Shown here one piece after another: positions 11,239 to 23,922 of a stretch of 64,000 nt of DNA. A program made the translations under genes and the position numbers. The stretch is from NCBI GenBank assembly GCA_963556145.1, contig OY744468.1:5828001-5892000 (forward strand). The letters run 5' to 3'. Each line of letters starts with the position of its first letter. Within the stretch, counting starts at the first letter, position 1. The notes beneath the pieces are model-generated. The model searched no databases. It had not been told where the DNA came from and saw only the letters and a list, made by a program, of their open reading frames with translations. This DNA comes from Hygrocybe punicea. Lineage: Eukaryota > Basidiomycota > Agaricomycetes > Agaricales > Hygrophoraceae.

Positions 11239-13285
11239 TTACGATTCTGGGACACGATACATCCCCAAACTGATATCGTGCTTCGTACCGTTTTTCCCGT
11301 CCGAGTGTAAGCTCACAAAAGTTTCGGTGTGAATGTCCACGACCGGCTGGGAGAGTTGACTTTTGTTCTGGGTCCCACAGGGTTGCCCGGCACTAGTCAT
11401 GGATACCAGCGGAAGACGTAGAAGTTCATTGCGAAACACTTGGCGTGCGTTGAGGCTATGGGATCGTGCATGTATGGTTAGATCGAGCAAAATATTGGGA
11501 GCGGCTTACCTGGTCAACAAACAAATGGCATAGACTGGTTTGGGAATAAGTAGGGGCTTTCCGTAGCGGGGGAACTAGTACGTACGCTGAACTTGGACGG
11601 CGAGAGGCCCTAAAAAGGCAGGCGTGCTTGGCCAGCCAAAGATCTGGATTTGCAATCCACTGGTATCAGTCCGCTGAACATCAAACTTACTTCGTGATAC
11701 TCACTGCTATGACTTCAAGAGCAGCGACAATCCTAGTGAGAGTAAGCATGAAAACCTAAAAAGCAGTCCGACAATACCACGCACATCAGAATACCTCCAG
11801 TATTTAGAGTATACGTCACGAGAGTGTTACAAATATTACGAGTACTGCCTCGGTGGATTAGCAATGTTCCTGTGAGAGGCACTGTATTCCAACGAGTACG
11901 CACGAGGTAATGTCCGAGTTCTTACGACCTCTGAGCAGGAAGTACGAAACACAGATGGCGATCAAGCCATCAACAATGAGTTCCATCGTAACCGCGACGA
12001 TGGTGATCCATTTTACATGGGCCATGTATGTATTCCAATCATGAGCATTAAAGCTGAATCGGCCAAGACCTTTGAGAGAGAGAAGACCAAATATTCACAG
12101 AAGTCTTGCCTGTAGGCGACAACCGCTGAACCACAGGGTAGTCAGTGTGAAACAGCTATCAGATCCCACATGTGACATACTGGTTCCAAACGCTGTTTAG
12201 AATTCAGTTTTGACAATTTTAAGCATATGGATATATATTATGCTCACCAGGCCGAATGGTGGCCAGAATACTCTGCACGTGAGTCAGAATTCAGATCATG
12301 ACTTCATATCTCAACTGCATCTACCCACAATGATACCAGATTGCCACAGGTTGTCGCTAACTAGACATCGTTGTCAGCATTCAGAATGGGAACAGGTTAA
12401 ATTTTACCACGTACGCAGGTAAATTCGGCGGACAAAGAATCTGAGGAAGAACGATTTGGTCAACAAAAATAATGCCCTCAGCAGTGGGACGCACTGGTTC
12501 ACAGTCCACGCCATCACAAACTGGAGAGCCAAGTCAAGGGTGAGAGTGTCTATGTTAATTTCAGGAACCCACCCCGATAATGATAAAGGCCTGGTCTCGG
12601 TTGGGTGAGCCGTAGTTGCAGGCGCAATTGCGATGCTCACCGGGACACCTCTATCGCATAGAATTAGAAGAAAAAAGGGCCTGGATCGCATACACTCACT
12701 TGCTAATCACCTCAAGGTATTCCAATTCACCGTAATGCTTGATCAAGCAGTCGTGGATGTAGACAACAAGTAAGATGACATGCGCCGTGTCCAGAGAACT
12801 AGAAGCGCGTCCTCATAAGAACACATGCAACATAAAGTGCGTCAAGGTCTTACAATATGAAGGCAACCTGGAATGACGGTGAGTCAATAGTCGAAATGGC
12901 ATGGTCGTTTAGACTTACGAGGGCTTGACCCATGACGAAGTAAGAATACTCAGGTTGGAAGTATAGGGTCAGCCGAATGCTCACCTTTCAACCAAATGGG
13001 GTCTGAACCGAAGTTGTTGTAGTACCAGTGAACTTGCATAGAGGTCTAAGAGCAAAGTTGGTCAGATTCATGGGGGCACAGTAATGGTTCCCTATTTACA
13101 ACCCCATACAGCCTGTTATTATTGCAATCTTAATTGTAAGGATTTGAAAATAGCGTAGAGTGGAGAGATACACACATTATGGTGAACACACCGCCAAGAT
13201 AAGGACCTGGGGAGACGTTAGCGGCGGAATTGGACTGGTCAGAGCACGAACCGAGTGTAACAGCACTGACGATCGGAGACACCAT
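11239..13285 (-). CDS. 7TM membrane protein, DUF6534-like, paralogue A (micro-exon gene)
   Basis: The gene begins at ATG 13285 (MVSPIVSAVTL) and ends at 11239. Recognisable exons encode a GPYLGGVFT segment, an SMQVH..YYN segment, SLDTAHVILLVVYIHD and, in the last exon, SLNARQVFRNE. Their order matches the basidiomycete DUF6534 membrane-protein family, whose function is unknown. It is colinear with paralogue B (13664-15707), with highly similar sequence even in introns, so the pair is a tandem duplication. Frame is kept only if micro-exons are used: 5 nt at 12923-12919 and 10 nt at 12650-12641, both also present in B. Middle exons are uncertain, and one acceptor near 12615 is weaker than in B, so partial decay is possible. 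Confidence 0.6.
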
Positions 13286-13663
13286 TAATATTGTGAAATC
13301 AGGACGAGCAGAAACTTCAGCATAAGAACTTCGACTGCCTGTGTATATTAAGACTCACCGTCGCCGGGCCCGCCGGTGATTGCCAGCTTTGAGTGAACCT
13401 CCGTGTTTGAAGGAAGGCAGGCGTAGTGAGAATCACAGCCTTTACGTCGGAGCAACAATCATCTGTAAGGTATAGCCTGAGGTAAGAAGAATTGGCAATT
13501 ATGAACTCTGCCACTGATCCTATTGTACATGTAACTTAGAAGTTTTGGATACAGTCATCTACCGGCCCCTACTACTCCTCGGGGTCAATCACTAATTTTA
13601 TATTCCCCTGTTACTGTTGACTTGTGTCAACTTGAAGTGACATTGCGCTTCTCGTCCTTCATA

Positions 13664-15707
13664 TCATTCGACGGTCACCAAAGTTTCGGTCTTAATTTCC
13701 AGGACCGGCCCAGAGACTTGGCTTTGATTCTGGGTCTCGTGGAGATGCCCAGCCACACCAGTCATGGATGCTGGCGGAAGACGTAGAAATTCATCACGAA
13801 ATACTTGGCGTGCGTTGAGGCTATCATGATGGGATCGTGCATTCATGTTTAGATCACGATTGGAGGAGGGAGAAAATTATTGGGTGCGGCTTACCTGATC
13901 AAGAAACAACTAGCATAGACTAGTTTGCGAATAAGTGGTGGCTTTCCGTGGGGGGGGGAACAAACACGTACGCTGAACCTGGACGATGAAAGGCCCTAAT
14001 GCGGCAACCGATTTCGGCGCAACGAAGATCTGCATTTGCAATTCACCGGTATCAATCCGCTGAACATCTGGTTCATTTCGTAACGCTCACACACGCGACT
14101 TCAAGAGCAGCGACAATCCTAGTGAGAGAGTAAGCATGAAAGCCGAAAAAAAGCAGTCCAACAACAACACACATCAGAATACCTCCAGTATTTAGAGTAT
14201 ATGTCACGAGAGTGTTGTAAATATTATGAGTACTGTGTCAGTAGATTAGCAGTGGTTCCTGTGAGAGGCACTGTGTGTGTTAGTACGCACCACACAACGT
14301 CCGTCTTCTTCCGACATCTGAGGAGGAAGTAAGAGATACAGATGGCAATCAAGCCATCAACGACGAGTCCAATCATAATCCCGACGATGACAATCACTTT
14401 TAAATGTACGAAGAAAGAAGTCCAGTCTGGATAAATAAAGCTGAGCGGGCCAGGACTTGTGAGAGAGAGAAGATCAGATATTTATAGAAGTCTTGCCTGT
14501 AGGCGACAGCCACTGAACCACGGAGTTGACGTCAGATTGAAACAGCAATCAGATACCACACGTGAACGCACCGGCTGCAAACGCTGTTTAGAAAGTCAGC
14601 TTTGAGGATTAGAAAGGTATGAATGACGCTCACCCGGCCGAATGGTAGCCAGAATGCACTGTGTGTTTGTGTGTGTGAGAATTCAAATTATAACGCCATC
14701 TCCACCGCATTTACTGACAATTATGCCAGATAGCCACAGGTTTCTATTGCTGACTGGGCAGAATAGTCAGGATTCGGAATGAGAACTGGTTATATTTCAC
14801 CACGTACGCAGGTAAATTCTACGGACATAGAACCTGGGCAAGAACAATTTAGTCAACGGCAACGACGCGCTCCGCAGTGAAACGCACTGGTTCACGGTCC
14901 ACGCTATTACATGCTAGAGAGCGCCAGGTAACGGGTGAGAGTCTATATTCATTGGAAGAAACCCACCCAGATGATAACAACGGCCTGATCCCGGTTGGGT
15001 GAGCTGTAGAAAGAGGTATAATCACGACACTCACCTGGAGATCACTATCTCGTAGGATGAAATAGAAAGAAAAGAGGTATCTGGACAGCAAACACACTCA
15101 CTGACCAATCAACTCAAGGTATTCCAGTTCTCCGTAATGCTTGATCAAGTAGTCGTGGATGTAGAGCACAAGCACGATAACGTAAGCTGTGTCCAGAGAA
15201 CTGTAGGTATGTGTTTATAAGGACGCATAGCAACATTTGAGTGGCATCAAGGTCTCACAATATGAAGCCAACCTGGAATGACAGTGAGTCAATGGTCGAA
15301 AAGGCATGGTCATGTAGGCTTACGAGGGCTTGACCCACGAAGAAGTAAGAATACTCAGGTTGGAAGTGTAGGGTCAGCCGAATGCTCACCTTTCAACCAG
15401 ATGGGGTCTGAGCCGAAGGTGTTGTAGTACCGGTGAACTTGCATAGAGGTCTAAGAGCAAAGTTGGTCAGATTCATGGGAGCACAGTAATGGTTTCCTAT
15501 TTACAGCCCCATACAGCCTGTTATTATTGCAATCTTAATGGTAAGGATTTGTCAATAGCGTAGAGTGGTAAGATACACACATTGTTGCGAACACACCACC
15601 AAGATAAGGACCTGCACGATGTCAGTGGGGGAGACGTTAGCGGTGGAATTGAACCGGTCAGAGCAGCACGAACCAAGAGTGAAAGCCTTGACGAGCGGAG
15701 AAACCAT
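13664..15707 (-). CDS. 7TM membrane protein, DUF6534-like, paralogue B (micro-exon gene)
   Basis: Start ATG is 15707. Exons supported by splice signals and frame: 15707-15674, 15611-15577, 15450-15390, a 5-nt exon 15328-15324, then a short exon encoding VGFI, an exon encoding SLDTAYVIVLVLYIHDY, a 10-nt exon 15044-15035, an 18-nt exon 14984-14967, and further exons to 13664. The joined protein reads ..WLKALVGFIFSLDTAY.., as expected for DUF6534-type fungal 7TM proteins. It lies head-to-tail with paralogue A on the same strand. Its role is unknown; membrane location is inferred from hydrophobic segments. The final exon (SLNARQVFRDE...) is soluble and Gln/Thr-rich. Middle exons between 14960 and 13850 were not fully resolved. 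Confidence 0.65.
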
Positions 15708-16527
15708 GACGAAATCAGGACGAGCAGAAACTCGCACTGCGACCCTTTGTATACCAAAACCCAGAGACTGGGTCAGAGTCCCATGGTGATTGCCAACTTT
15801 GAGGGTTTGTTGCATCAGTTCGCCAGTGGTAAAAAATATCTCCATAGATTCGATTGCAGTCTCACGTTGGGCAAACAACCGTGGTAAGTTCTCGTAACAT
15901 GTCCCTTACGGATACAAACAGTAATATGACTCACTCTGCTCGTGATGTTTGCGGTACAAATGGAAGAAAGACTTCACCTCAAACCGAGGTCGTCCTACCG
16001 CCTTTTCGCTAATGCCTTCGGCGGCACACGATGGAAAACTGTTTCACAAGTCCTCCGGTACGTTGCGTGACGCGGTGCACACACGAGTGGAGCCTCTTTC
16101 CGGACAGCCGATCCGGCGAATCGGCGACATTGAAGACGGTGCCCAGCCTTCGGCTGAACAAACCCCGACGTCTTCGTCTCGGGCATCGCCACGTTCCAGC
16201 CTCATTGGTCGCCAAAGAGTAAAATCAGCGTGCCGTAGTGTGCTGGTTTTCGACGACGTCAGCAAGTGTTGGTTCGTAAATGAGCTTGAGAGCGGTGTTG
16301 GCGGGCTCGCCTCTCCTCGAAGCGAGAGTCATCGGATAAGTTTAGAGCATCGGATCGACAGGAGAGCACGGTGTGAGTGGTGTCGTAATCTGGGCAACAA
16401 AAGGGTTCAGCAGAGGCTCAAAAACTAGGGCTGCCATGGATCAGGATAGACCGTACCTGGAAACTCTTGGAGAGTTACGTTATTGGGCCAAATCAGGTTT
16501 TGCCTCCAAGGCTATGATCACCTGATC
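15708..16527. other. Intergenic between divergent membrane-protein gene and COQ4
   Basis: This stretch separates the minus-strand 7TM gene from plus-strand COQ4 and probably holds both promoters. Open frames exist on both strands (for example plus 15949-16428) but none has a recognisable domain or supporting splice structure, so none is called. Confidence 0.4.
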
Positions 16528-17459
16528 ATGATTTCAGTGACCCGCCACTGGGCTCGGACTCGGAGTCGTTTCATTAACACCCAACCAGCGTACAAGGGAC
16601 ACATCCCACTAAACCGGTTCGAGAATGCTTTCCTGGCTGTAGGTTCCGCCGTAATGTCACTGGCAGATCCTCGCAGAGGTGGTACGTTTAACTTGAACGC
16701 TCCCCCTGGTATTACCATGTTTTTGACCCACATGGCTGGCAGATATGGTCGCAGCCCTTGGCGAGACAACCGCAGGGCCAAGTCTGCCACGCCTGCGAGA
16801 CATCATGCTGGACAGTCCCGAGGGCCGGAGGGTTCTCAAAGACCGGCCACACGTCAACTCCAATACGGTTGACATGGGAACGCTTGCTCGATATCCGAAA
16901 GGGTCGTTTGGATTGGCGTATGTAACATGGCTTGAGCGATGCGGAGTGACGCCAGACACGCGTGAACCGGTATGTGAGGCTAATACTCATTTCCCGGACA
17001 AATTTGGTATACTGGTATCTTGCGCTACAGGTTCACTACATCGCCGACCCCGAACTTGCATATGTCATGCAACGTTACCGCGAATGCCACGATTTCTACC
17101 ACTGCATCACTAACCTACCAGTCAACGTCGAGTCGGAGCTTGCCCTCAAGTTCTTTGAGTTCGCCAACCTGGGACTCCCCATGGCAGCCATATCCGCGAT
17201 TTTTGGCCCCTTACGTCTGGATGCGGAGAAACGCGGAAGGCTGTTCAGCGAGTATGTTCCGTGGGCGCTGAAGTGTGGTGGTAGCGCGAGAAGCTTGATT
17301 ACGGTGTACTGGGAGGAGCGGTGGGGGAGTAATATAGATGATATGAAGGAGGAATTGGGTATCTGGGATGCACCGGAGGCACGATGGGGGCGGCCGTTGA
17401 GCGAGGCAAAGGAGGCTGTTGAGAGGAGGTTGGCTGAGGGGCGACAAGACCTCCCATGA
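16528..17459 (+). CDS. COQ4: Ubiquinone biosynthesis protein COQ4, mitochondrial
   Basis: Exons 16528-16678, 16743-16969 and 17031-17459 (introns 64 and 61 bp) give 268 aa, normal for Coq4. The start MISVTRHWARTRSR is Arg/Ser/Thr-rich without acids, as in a mitochondrial presequence. Then come the family hallmarks: YKGHIPLNRFENAFLAVGSA, the DPRR region, ALGETTAGPSLPRLRD, DPELAYVMQRYRE, and the metal-binding HDFYH followed by a conserved Glu in ESELALKFFEF. In the known pathway Coq4 works in the coenzyme Q synthesis complex at the inner mitochondrial membrane. The frame is intact with no odd features. It is one of the few clearly ordinary host genes here and is followed by a divergence-free gap before a secreted-protein gene. 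Confidence 0.95.
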
Positions 17460-17685
17460 ATTTTATTTCATTTTATTTTATTCTTTCTTCATTTCGGGAA
17501 CAAACCAGTCCAAAATGAAATCTCTGCATTGCAATGCAATTGTTCTGCTGATGATCATCACGTGACGGGACCTTTTCTCTTCATTGTCGACGTTGTAAAA
17601 GTCCCCTATTGTCAACCCTGGACGGCAACCACTCTGTGGCCATACCACGCACGACCTCGCGGGGCTCCCGGCTCATTGTTGTCTG

Positions 17686-17693
17686 CTATAAAA
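17686..17693 (+). promoter_or_regulatory. TATA box of secreted-protein gene
   Basis: CTATAAAA lies about 170 bp upstream of the ATG at 17864 and is followed by a pyrimidine-rich leader, a common arrangement in strongly expressed fungal genes. Confidence 0.5.
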
Positions 17694-17863
17694 TGGCCTC
17701 AATGCTCTCTTCTTGTCTTCCCCACCAATCGTTTTCACCCCAGACTCGCTCATTTTAATTAAAATCACCGGCCGAGCTGCGCTCGCATCCCTTCCTTGAT
17801 CTACAGGCCCTTACAATTTTTTCGTCCTTCTACTCGATCAAAACAACGGCTGTATTCTTCAAT

Positions 17864-19057
17864 ATGGTTCACTTCTCCCTCATCGTGCTCGCGTTCGCCG
17901 CAGCTACTGTGACCGGACTTCCCCTGCAGAAGCGGATTGCACAGACCATCGTCCAGTCAACAGCCCAATGGGAGAAAGCTTGCGTACGTTTCGCGATCTC
18001 TCTCTCTGTTTCTGGTGTACTTATCATGTCACACACTCAACCATTAATAGCTCGCCGCTGGTGGAGGACAACAATGCAACCCAGTCTCTATAGACTCCTT
18101 TGACACGCTTCTCGCAGCCGCAGGCCCCTGCGACCAACAAGATGCTGCCGATAAACAGATCGACCTCGCCAGGACACTCAACAACGATCCCACGATGATC
18201 CAATTGTCCCAGATTTTCGCTCAGCAGCCACGCAACTCGGCAAGTCCCTTTTTTTGTTTTGCAACGTTCATACTTAACTTCTTTCGTCACTATCTAGCCT
18301 TCCTCCCTGAGTGTACCCTACTGCCAAACGGCGCCCAAAAATCCCGAACTCAATGGGCTTTTCCAATGCCAATTTGAAGGCGTAAACCCTACAGTCTTCG
18401 TCGGCAACGTCGCAGTCGGAAAGCCTGGCACCATTCCCTTGGGCCTTTCCAAACCCTTATCTCCACCTGGTTCCTGTCGGGTAAATCCATCGGGACCGAT
18501 CGCAGATGGTACCCAGCTCGTTGACTTGCTGAAGAGTAAAAATGGAAGCGGAAGTGGAACTGGTGGGGCGGATGGCAACGGAAACGGAAACCCGCCCGCA
18601 ACCACTACGACTACCAAGTCTCCCAAGAAGCACGAGTCCACATCATCTGCGGCTCCTGCTCAACCCACATCTTCGGCTCCTGCCACTGGTTCCGGTGGTG
18701 CCGGTGACTTCCACCTCCAAAACGGCCTGGATGCCCAGAAACTCAACGCCCAATTCGACACTCTCACTGATACATCTCCTTGCACCGGTGCGGCTTTTTT
18801 TTTCATTTCTTTCCTTCTCTTTTCTGAGCCATCCTCTCTCCTCCTCTACAACAGATGGCCAAGACAGTTGCGTAAATGGCGGGTTTGCCCAATGCGTAGG
18901 CGGGAAGTTCGTCGTGTTACCATGTGCAGCGTCCACGCAGTGCTTCGCGCTTCCCCTCGTGAACAAACCCGGCACCTCGATTGCTTGCACCACCCCGGCG
19001 GACGCTGCGAGCAGGATCGCAGCTACAGGCGCGACGGGTGGGATTAAGGGTGCTTAA
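17864..19057 (+). CDS. Secreted protein with Ser/Thr-rich linker and C-terminal cysteine module (CBM19-like?)
   Basis: Exons 17864-17983, 18051-18239, 18298-18787 and 18855-19057 give 333 aa. The N-terminus MVHFSLIVLAFAAATVTG is a signal peptide, followed by LPLQKR, a Kex2-type dibasic site. The first domain (residues about 25-200) has spaced cysteines and no family I recognise. A Gly/Ser/Thr/Pro-rich linker follows, probably O-glycosylated. The last 60 residues contain four cysteines in a GGFAQCVGGKFVV..C...CFALPLVNKPGTS pattern that resembles fungal carbohydrate-binding modules such as CBM19; this is inference. The second intron (18240-18297) starts with GCAAGT, so it is a GC-AG intron. Likely extracellular or wall-associated. 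Confidence 0.85.
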
Positions 19058-19351
19058 GCACCAGGTTTCCCTTTCTTTTTCTTTTTTGGGGCATGCTCGT
19101 TGCTACCCTCGCTCTCGCTCTGGCTCTCCCCCACCCCAACACCGAAGTCAAATAATCTTGTCTGTTTGTAGGTTTTTGTAGGCTTGTTTAGAAATAGAAA
19201 TAAGAATAAAATAATGTGTATCATCATCCTCAAGGAGTTGTCGAGTCTCTCTTACAATGCACCAGTGCAACTTGAATCATTGTGTCATTGTACTAGTAAA
19301 CACAGTACATCACAGATAAGTGATGTGAAATTCACTAACTGGGATATGCGC

Positions 19352-21045
19352 AGTGGCTACGGTTGAGCACAAAAGTGGAATCACAATATTTAATTACTAT
19401 ATTAGACTTCTGTCTTCAAATTGTTCGCCGAGAAAGCAGTAGCGGTAGCGGTAGATGGATCAAGCGAGACATCGACAGCACCATTTCGCTTCCTAGTAAC
19501 CTTTCCCTCTTTCATTGTGGCCAAGGTGGTGTCGATAGCTGTTCCCAATCCAACACGGAGAATGATGATGGTTGGCGCGATACCCTGTCAAGCTCAACGG
19601 TCATGAATGAGTTTGCAAGGAGAGAAAAAGTGCACGAACATAAACTTGTGCGGCCATGGAGAGCAAAATATTTTGTGCGGGTTGACCAGTCAAGACCAAG
19701 ACAGAAAGAACGAGCTGCGTGGCGGTGACCAATGCTCCGGATTCCAAGATCATCGCAATAGCGTCGTAAATCCCGCCGGAATGGAAGTATTCGGATGTTT
19801 GCCGAGTGATGTACCAGATGCGACCGGTGATCAGACCCGTCAGCAGAATATTGGTACCAATGGGCACTCCAGTGGCAAGATAGACCAAATGCGTTATGGT
19901 TGGGCCTTGGCCGCCGTCGGTGGGTAAGGCATTGGGGAATTTAAGGACTAGAGCAAGGGCGGAGATAGCACATGCTAAGGGAAGATTGAGCAATGACGTG
20001 ACGACCTCAATTATGATGGGCAACATACACAACGAAGTAATTGACATGAGCAGAGGGAGTAAAATGATGCTAAAGCGGTTATTCCAGACAAACCAACAGC
20101 GATATATCTACAAGCGGCGGTGAATACTGCAGACACCAAATAATATATGATGTATCTTACCAGTATCGATTGGCCAAGCCAGTCAATAATGAAGTTGAGC
20201 ATATCAGCGCCGACAAGCATGTGGTCTTCGTCGCCAATCGCGAAGTGTTTCACCATCTGCAAGATAAAACATTAGAACAATATTAATCGAAGCCAAATCG
20301 AAGGACCCCACCAAGCCTTGGTAAACGTTAGCGAAAACGACTGCATAGTGCGTAGTGCAAAGCACGAAGAGGGCTACCATCGCCGCAACAAGAATCTTGT
20401 TGTACTTTCCATATCTGAATAAGATCCCGACTGTCGTGAAAAACAGCAAACAATAGCCGCCTGTGAGGTACACGTTTAGCTGTGACGAGCAGGACAGGAG
20501 CGAGAGCGAGATCGCTAACCCCACAACATGGCCTCCACGGCGAAGGCTACAAAGTACGCTTGGTCGTTATTGAGTGACATGATATCGCTGGGAGGAGTAC
20601 CTCTGGCGAAAATCTCAGGTTTATATACATCTGATCATGAAGGCCTAGTCCTTTAAGGGATATTTGTTCAGCTTGGTAGTAAAAAAGGTACCCCTGAAAA
20701 CGTACCACTGGTTCCGCTATTGCGATCCGGTGTAAAAACAGACACGATGGATGAAACAAAAACCTCGTGTGCGCCACATTGAACGTGCTGGCCGGGTTTG
20801 CGCTAGCTTAGCCTAGCTATGCACCATCACCATTTATTTTATGCATGCTACGACGCACAAAAGAACAAGAGAAGGTACCGTTGTACTGAGCATCAAACTT
20901 GTTTCTTCAGGTCAACGTAGCGAATCCATCGTGCAGCGACGGCTGAAGGAAAAAATGTGTGGACGCATGACATCAGTTTCATTGTCCGGTATTCTAACCT
21001 CTAACCACAACGGGGCGGGCTCATGAGGCTCAGGCTAGAACCTAA
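19352..21045. repeat. Inverted duplication, left arm (about 1.7 kb)
   Basis: This segment matches the reverse complement of about 33945-35685. It includes a complete membrane-protein gene plus upstream and downstream sequence. Similarity stops near 19352 and 21045. The arms differ by scattered substitutions and small indels, so the duplication is not recent. They are separated by about 12.9 kb, most of it the copia element, which is absent from the other arm. Confidence 0.85.
19402..20580 (-). CDS. Multi-span membrane protein, copy 1 of inverted duplicate
   Basis: Exons 20580-20520, 20460-20312, 20256-20161, 20107-19640 and 19584-19402 give an intact 318-aa frame; all introns are 53-59 bp. 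Hydrophobic segments spaced through the protein and an IYRCWFVW motif place it in a large basidiomycete family of about seven-span membrane proteins of unknown function. The C-terminal 50 residues are hydrophilic. Copy 2 (34439-35619) has the same exon lengths throughout. Most differences between the copies are conservative residue changes in membrane segments, suggesting both were kept functional after duplication. Confidence 0.8.
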
Positions 21046-21315
21046 GCTAGGGGGATCAGAAGCAATTATTGCCCAACGTGACGCTACTAACAATGTTAGG
21101 GGTCATACCTGTCGAGGTTGTGCAATATTTGTTTTTTGCACTCTCAGAAGCTTATCCGAATATTAATGGCCTCCTTCATCCGATGATCACCGTGACTGCG
21201 GCAAACGCACACTGTTCCTTCGACCCCGAACATCTGAAGGGTCAAAATTTCCCCCAGCTTTGATCAACATCGCCATAGGGAGGAAACTACTAGTTATAAG
21301 TACATATGTCCTTGG

Positions 21316-21629
21316 TGTTGAATGACAAACCGGCTATAAGTACCGAATCAACAATGATTAGATAACCACTAGATTAGATTAGATTAGATTTACCTTTTTC
21401 GGTATCCTTTCTTACCTTACCCTTTGTTAAGGTATATAAGTTAGTTTTCGTAGCGTAGAGACCTCAGCTGCGTATTGTTCTCGCACTGAGGTTAGCCACT
21501 TGTTCCCTTATTTTCTTTTACCTCTTATTGACTTCAACTAGATTATATTGTCAATCCTTAGGTAACATTAAATATACAGCTGCGTATTGTTCTCGCACTG
21601 AGATTATATTGTCAATCCTTAGTTCTACA
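21316..21629 (+). repeat. Copia 5' LTR
   Basis: A 314-bp TG...CA repeat. It contains a GATTA short tandem array and two copies of a CAGCTGCGTATTGTTCTCG block. It matches the 3' LTR at 29599-29912 except at about two bases. Confidence 0.95.
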
Positions 21630-23922
21630 GGTTATTGTGCCCTGCGTATCCACTGCGTACTTCTTCGTATTCGTCATGTCCACCGCTAGCACCCTTCAGG
21701 CTATCTCCGACTCCCTCCCTTCCGACATTCCCAAGCTTGCTTCCAATGGCCTAAATTGGGCGATCTTCGAGCTACGCTTCTCAGCCGCCATCCGAGCCAA
21801 GGGACGCTGGGACCATTTTGAAGGAAAGAGCTCCAGACCTTCTCCTCCCGCCGCTCTGGATGACGGGACGCTAGCTCCAGACCCTACTGGAGAGAAATGG
21901 GAAAAAGACGAAGCCACGGCAAAGAACATGCTCTTACAAAAGATCCCTGACTCCGTAGCCATGAAGATTCGCCGGCACGCCACTGTTGCCCTCGCTTGGA
22001 CCTCGATAGTCGAAGAGTACACCTGCCGGAGTGTTTTTGCTCAGACGGAACTGCGAGCCGCTTTCCTCGAATCCAGGTGCCCCGACAAAGGAGATGTGCG
22101 CAAGTTCCTAGACAAGCTGCGAGCCAAACGTGAGGATTTAGCCTTGCTGGATGTAGACATCGACGACAAGGATTACCGTTCAACAATCATTTCGTCGCTA
22201 CCCCCTCACCTCGCGAACTTCGCCTCGACACAGCTCACCGTGGCCAAACTGTACAGCTCGTTGAGGACGATCGAGCCCGATCTCTTCATCCAGATCATTG
22301 CAGACAAGTGGGACCGTTATAGGTCCCAGCAGTTAAGGACCAAACGAGTACCGGCGAAAGTGTCGGCCGACGGCGATGATAACGCGATGGCTGCAACACC
22401 GGACAAGAAAGGGAAAGTCAACCGCTATGCCGACAAAAACTGTTACAACTGCGGAGAACAAGGTCACATCAGCAGATTCTGCCCAAAGCCGAGGAAGGCT
22501 AGGACAGGTGGGAAGACTGATGAGATGGTCAAATTAAACGACGCGCCTTTGTCCGCACACATTGAGGAATGCGATGGAGCTTTCGGCGTGAGTATTGCCT
22601 CAGATTCGGGGGATGACTCAGATGCTAGCTCTGCGTGCGCCCACTCCGATTCATCATGGGACAGGCCGGAACAATCCCTCGCATCCCCCTGCAACACGAG
22701 TCCTGATGACGACAGCCTGCCGGACCTCATAAGTGTCAGCGACTCCAGCGATGGTGGCGACGGTGAAGACGGTGGCGACCAAGTGGACCTGCGCTCCGTT
22801 AGCGATTCAAACGCAAGTGATGACCCGACTGACCCTCTGGAAGACATTTGGGTCGACGACCTTTTCGTTGATACCAATAACGACGCACGCGACATTGATG
22901 CGGCTGGGGACGTAGATTGGAGCCAAGTAAGAGCCTTTTTGGATGCGAGACCGTTAAGCGAGACCACCGCCGCTGCTGACGACGGAGGTACACATGAACC
23001 TAGAGTCAGCCTGTTAGATTCCGGCTGCACGAAACACATCTCACCATATCGAGACGCTCTCGCGAACCTGACGACAATCCCTCCCAAGACTTTCCGAGCT
23101 GCCAACAAGCAGAAATTCAATGTGGCCAAAGCGGGTGAGCTTACGATTCCCCTGCCAAACGGAGCCAACCCATCGAAACTCGAACTTCACGAGGTCCTGT
23201 ACTCGCCCGAAGTAGGGTACACTCTTATATCAATTGGCAAACGTGACGACTTGGGTTTCGACATGCGTTTTGCAAACGGTGCCTGTACGATCAGAGCGCC
23301 GGATGGAAATGTTGTGGGCCGCATTCCGAAGGATGCTACCGGCCTGTATCGCATTGTCAGCAAGGATGAAGCGGCAAACGCACTGGAAACCATTACCCTC
23401 GATCAACTCCACCGCCGCATGGGACACATTGCCCCCAATGCTGCAAAACGCATGGTCAGCAAGGGCTTCGTCACCGGCGTGCGACTTGACGAATCCGCTG
23501 ATTCCCCTACCTTCTGCGAGTCTTGCATTTACGCGAAGGCCACGCGGAAACCGGTTCCTAAGCTGAGGGAAGGCAATAGGGCAAGCGAGCTGGGCGGGGA
23601 AGTGCACAGTGATGTGTGGGGACCAGCCCCCGTCGCTACACTCCGTGGCCGGCATTACTATGTCAGTTTCATAGACGACAAGACGCGACTCACCAGCATA
23701 ACGCTGATGAAAAATAAAGGTGAAACTCTCCAGGCCTACAAGGAATTTGAGGCCCATCTCCTCACGCAGTTTGGGAAAGGCGTCGTAGTTTTCAACTCCG
23801 ATCGAGGAGGGGAGTACACTAGCAAAGCATTCACTGTCCACCTGCAAGAAAACGGTACTCACCAAAAACTGAATGTCCATGACACCCCACAGCATGCCGG
23901 AGTCTCCGAGCATTTCAACCGC

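Noticed and set aside
15949..16428. A 159-codon plus frame upstream of COQ4
   Set aside because: No domain, no splice support, and competing frames on the minus strand. It lies in the probable divergent promoter region.
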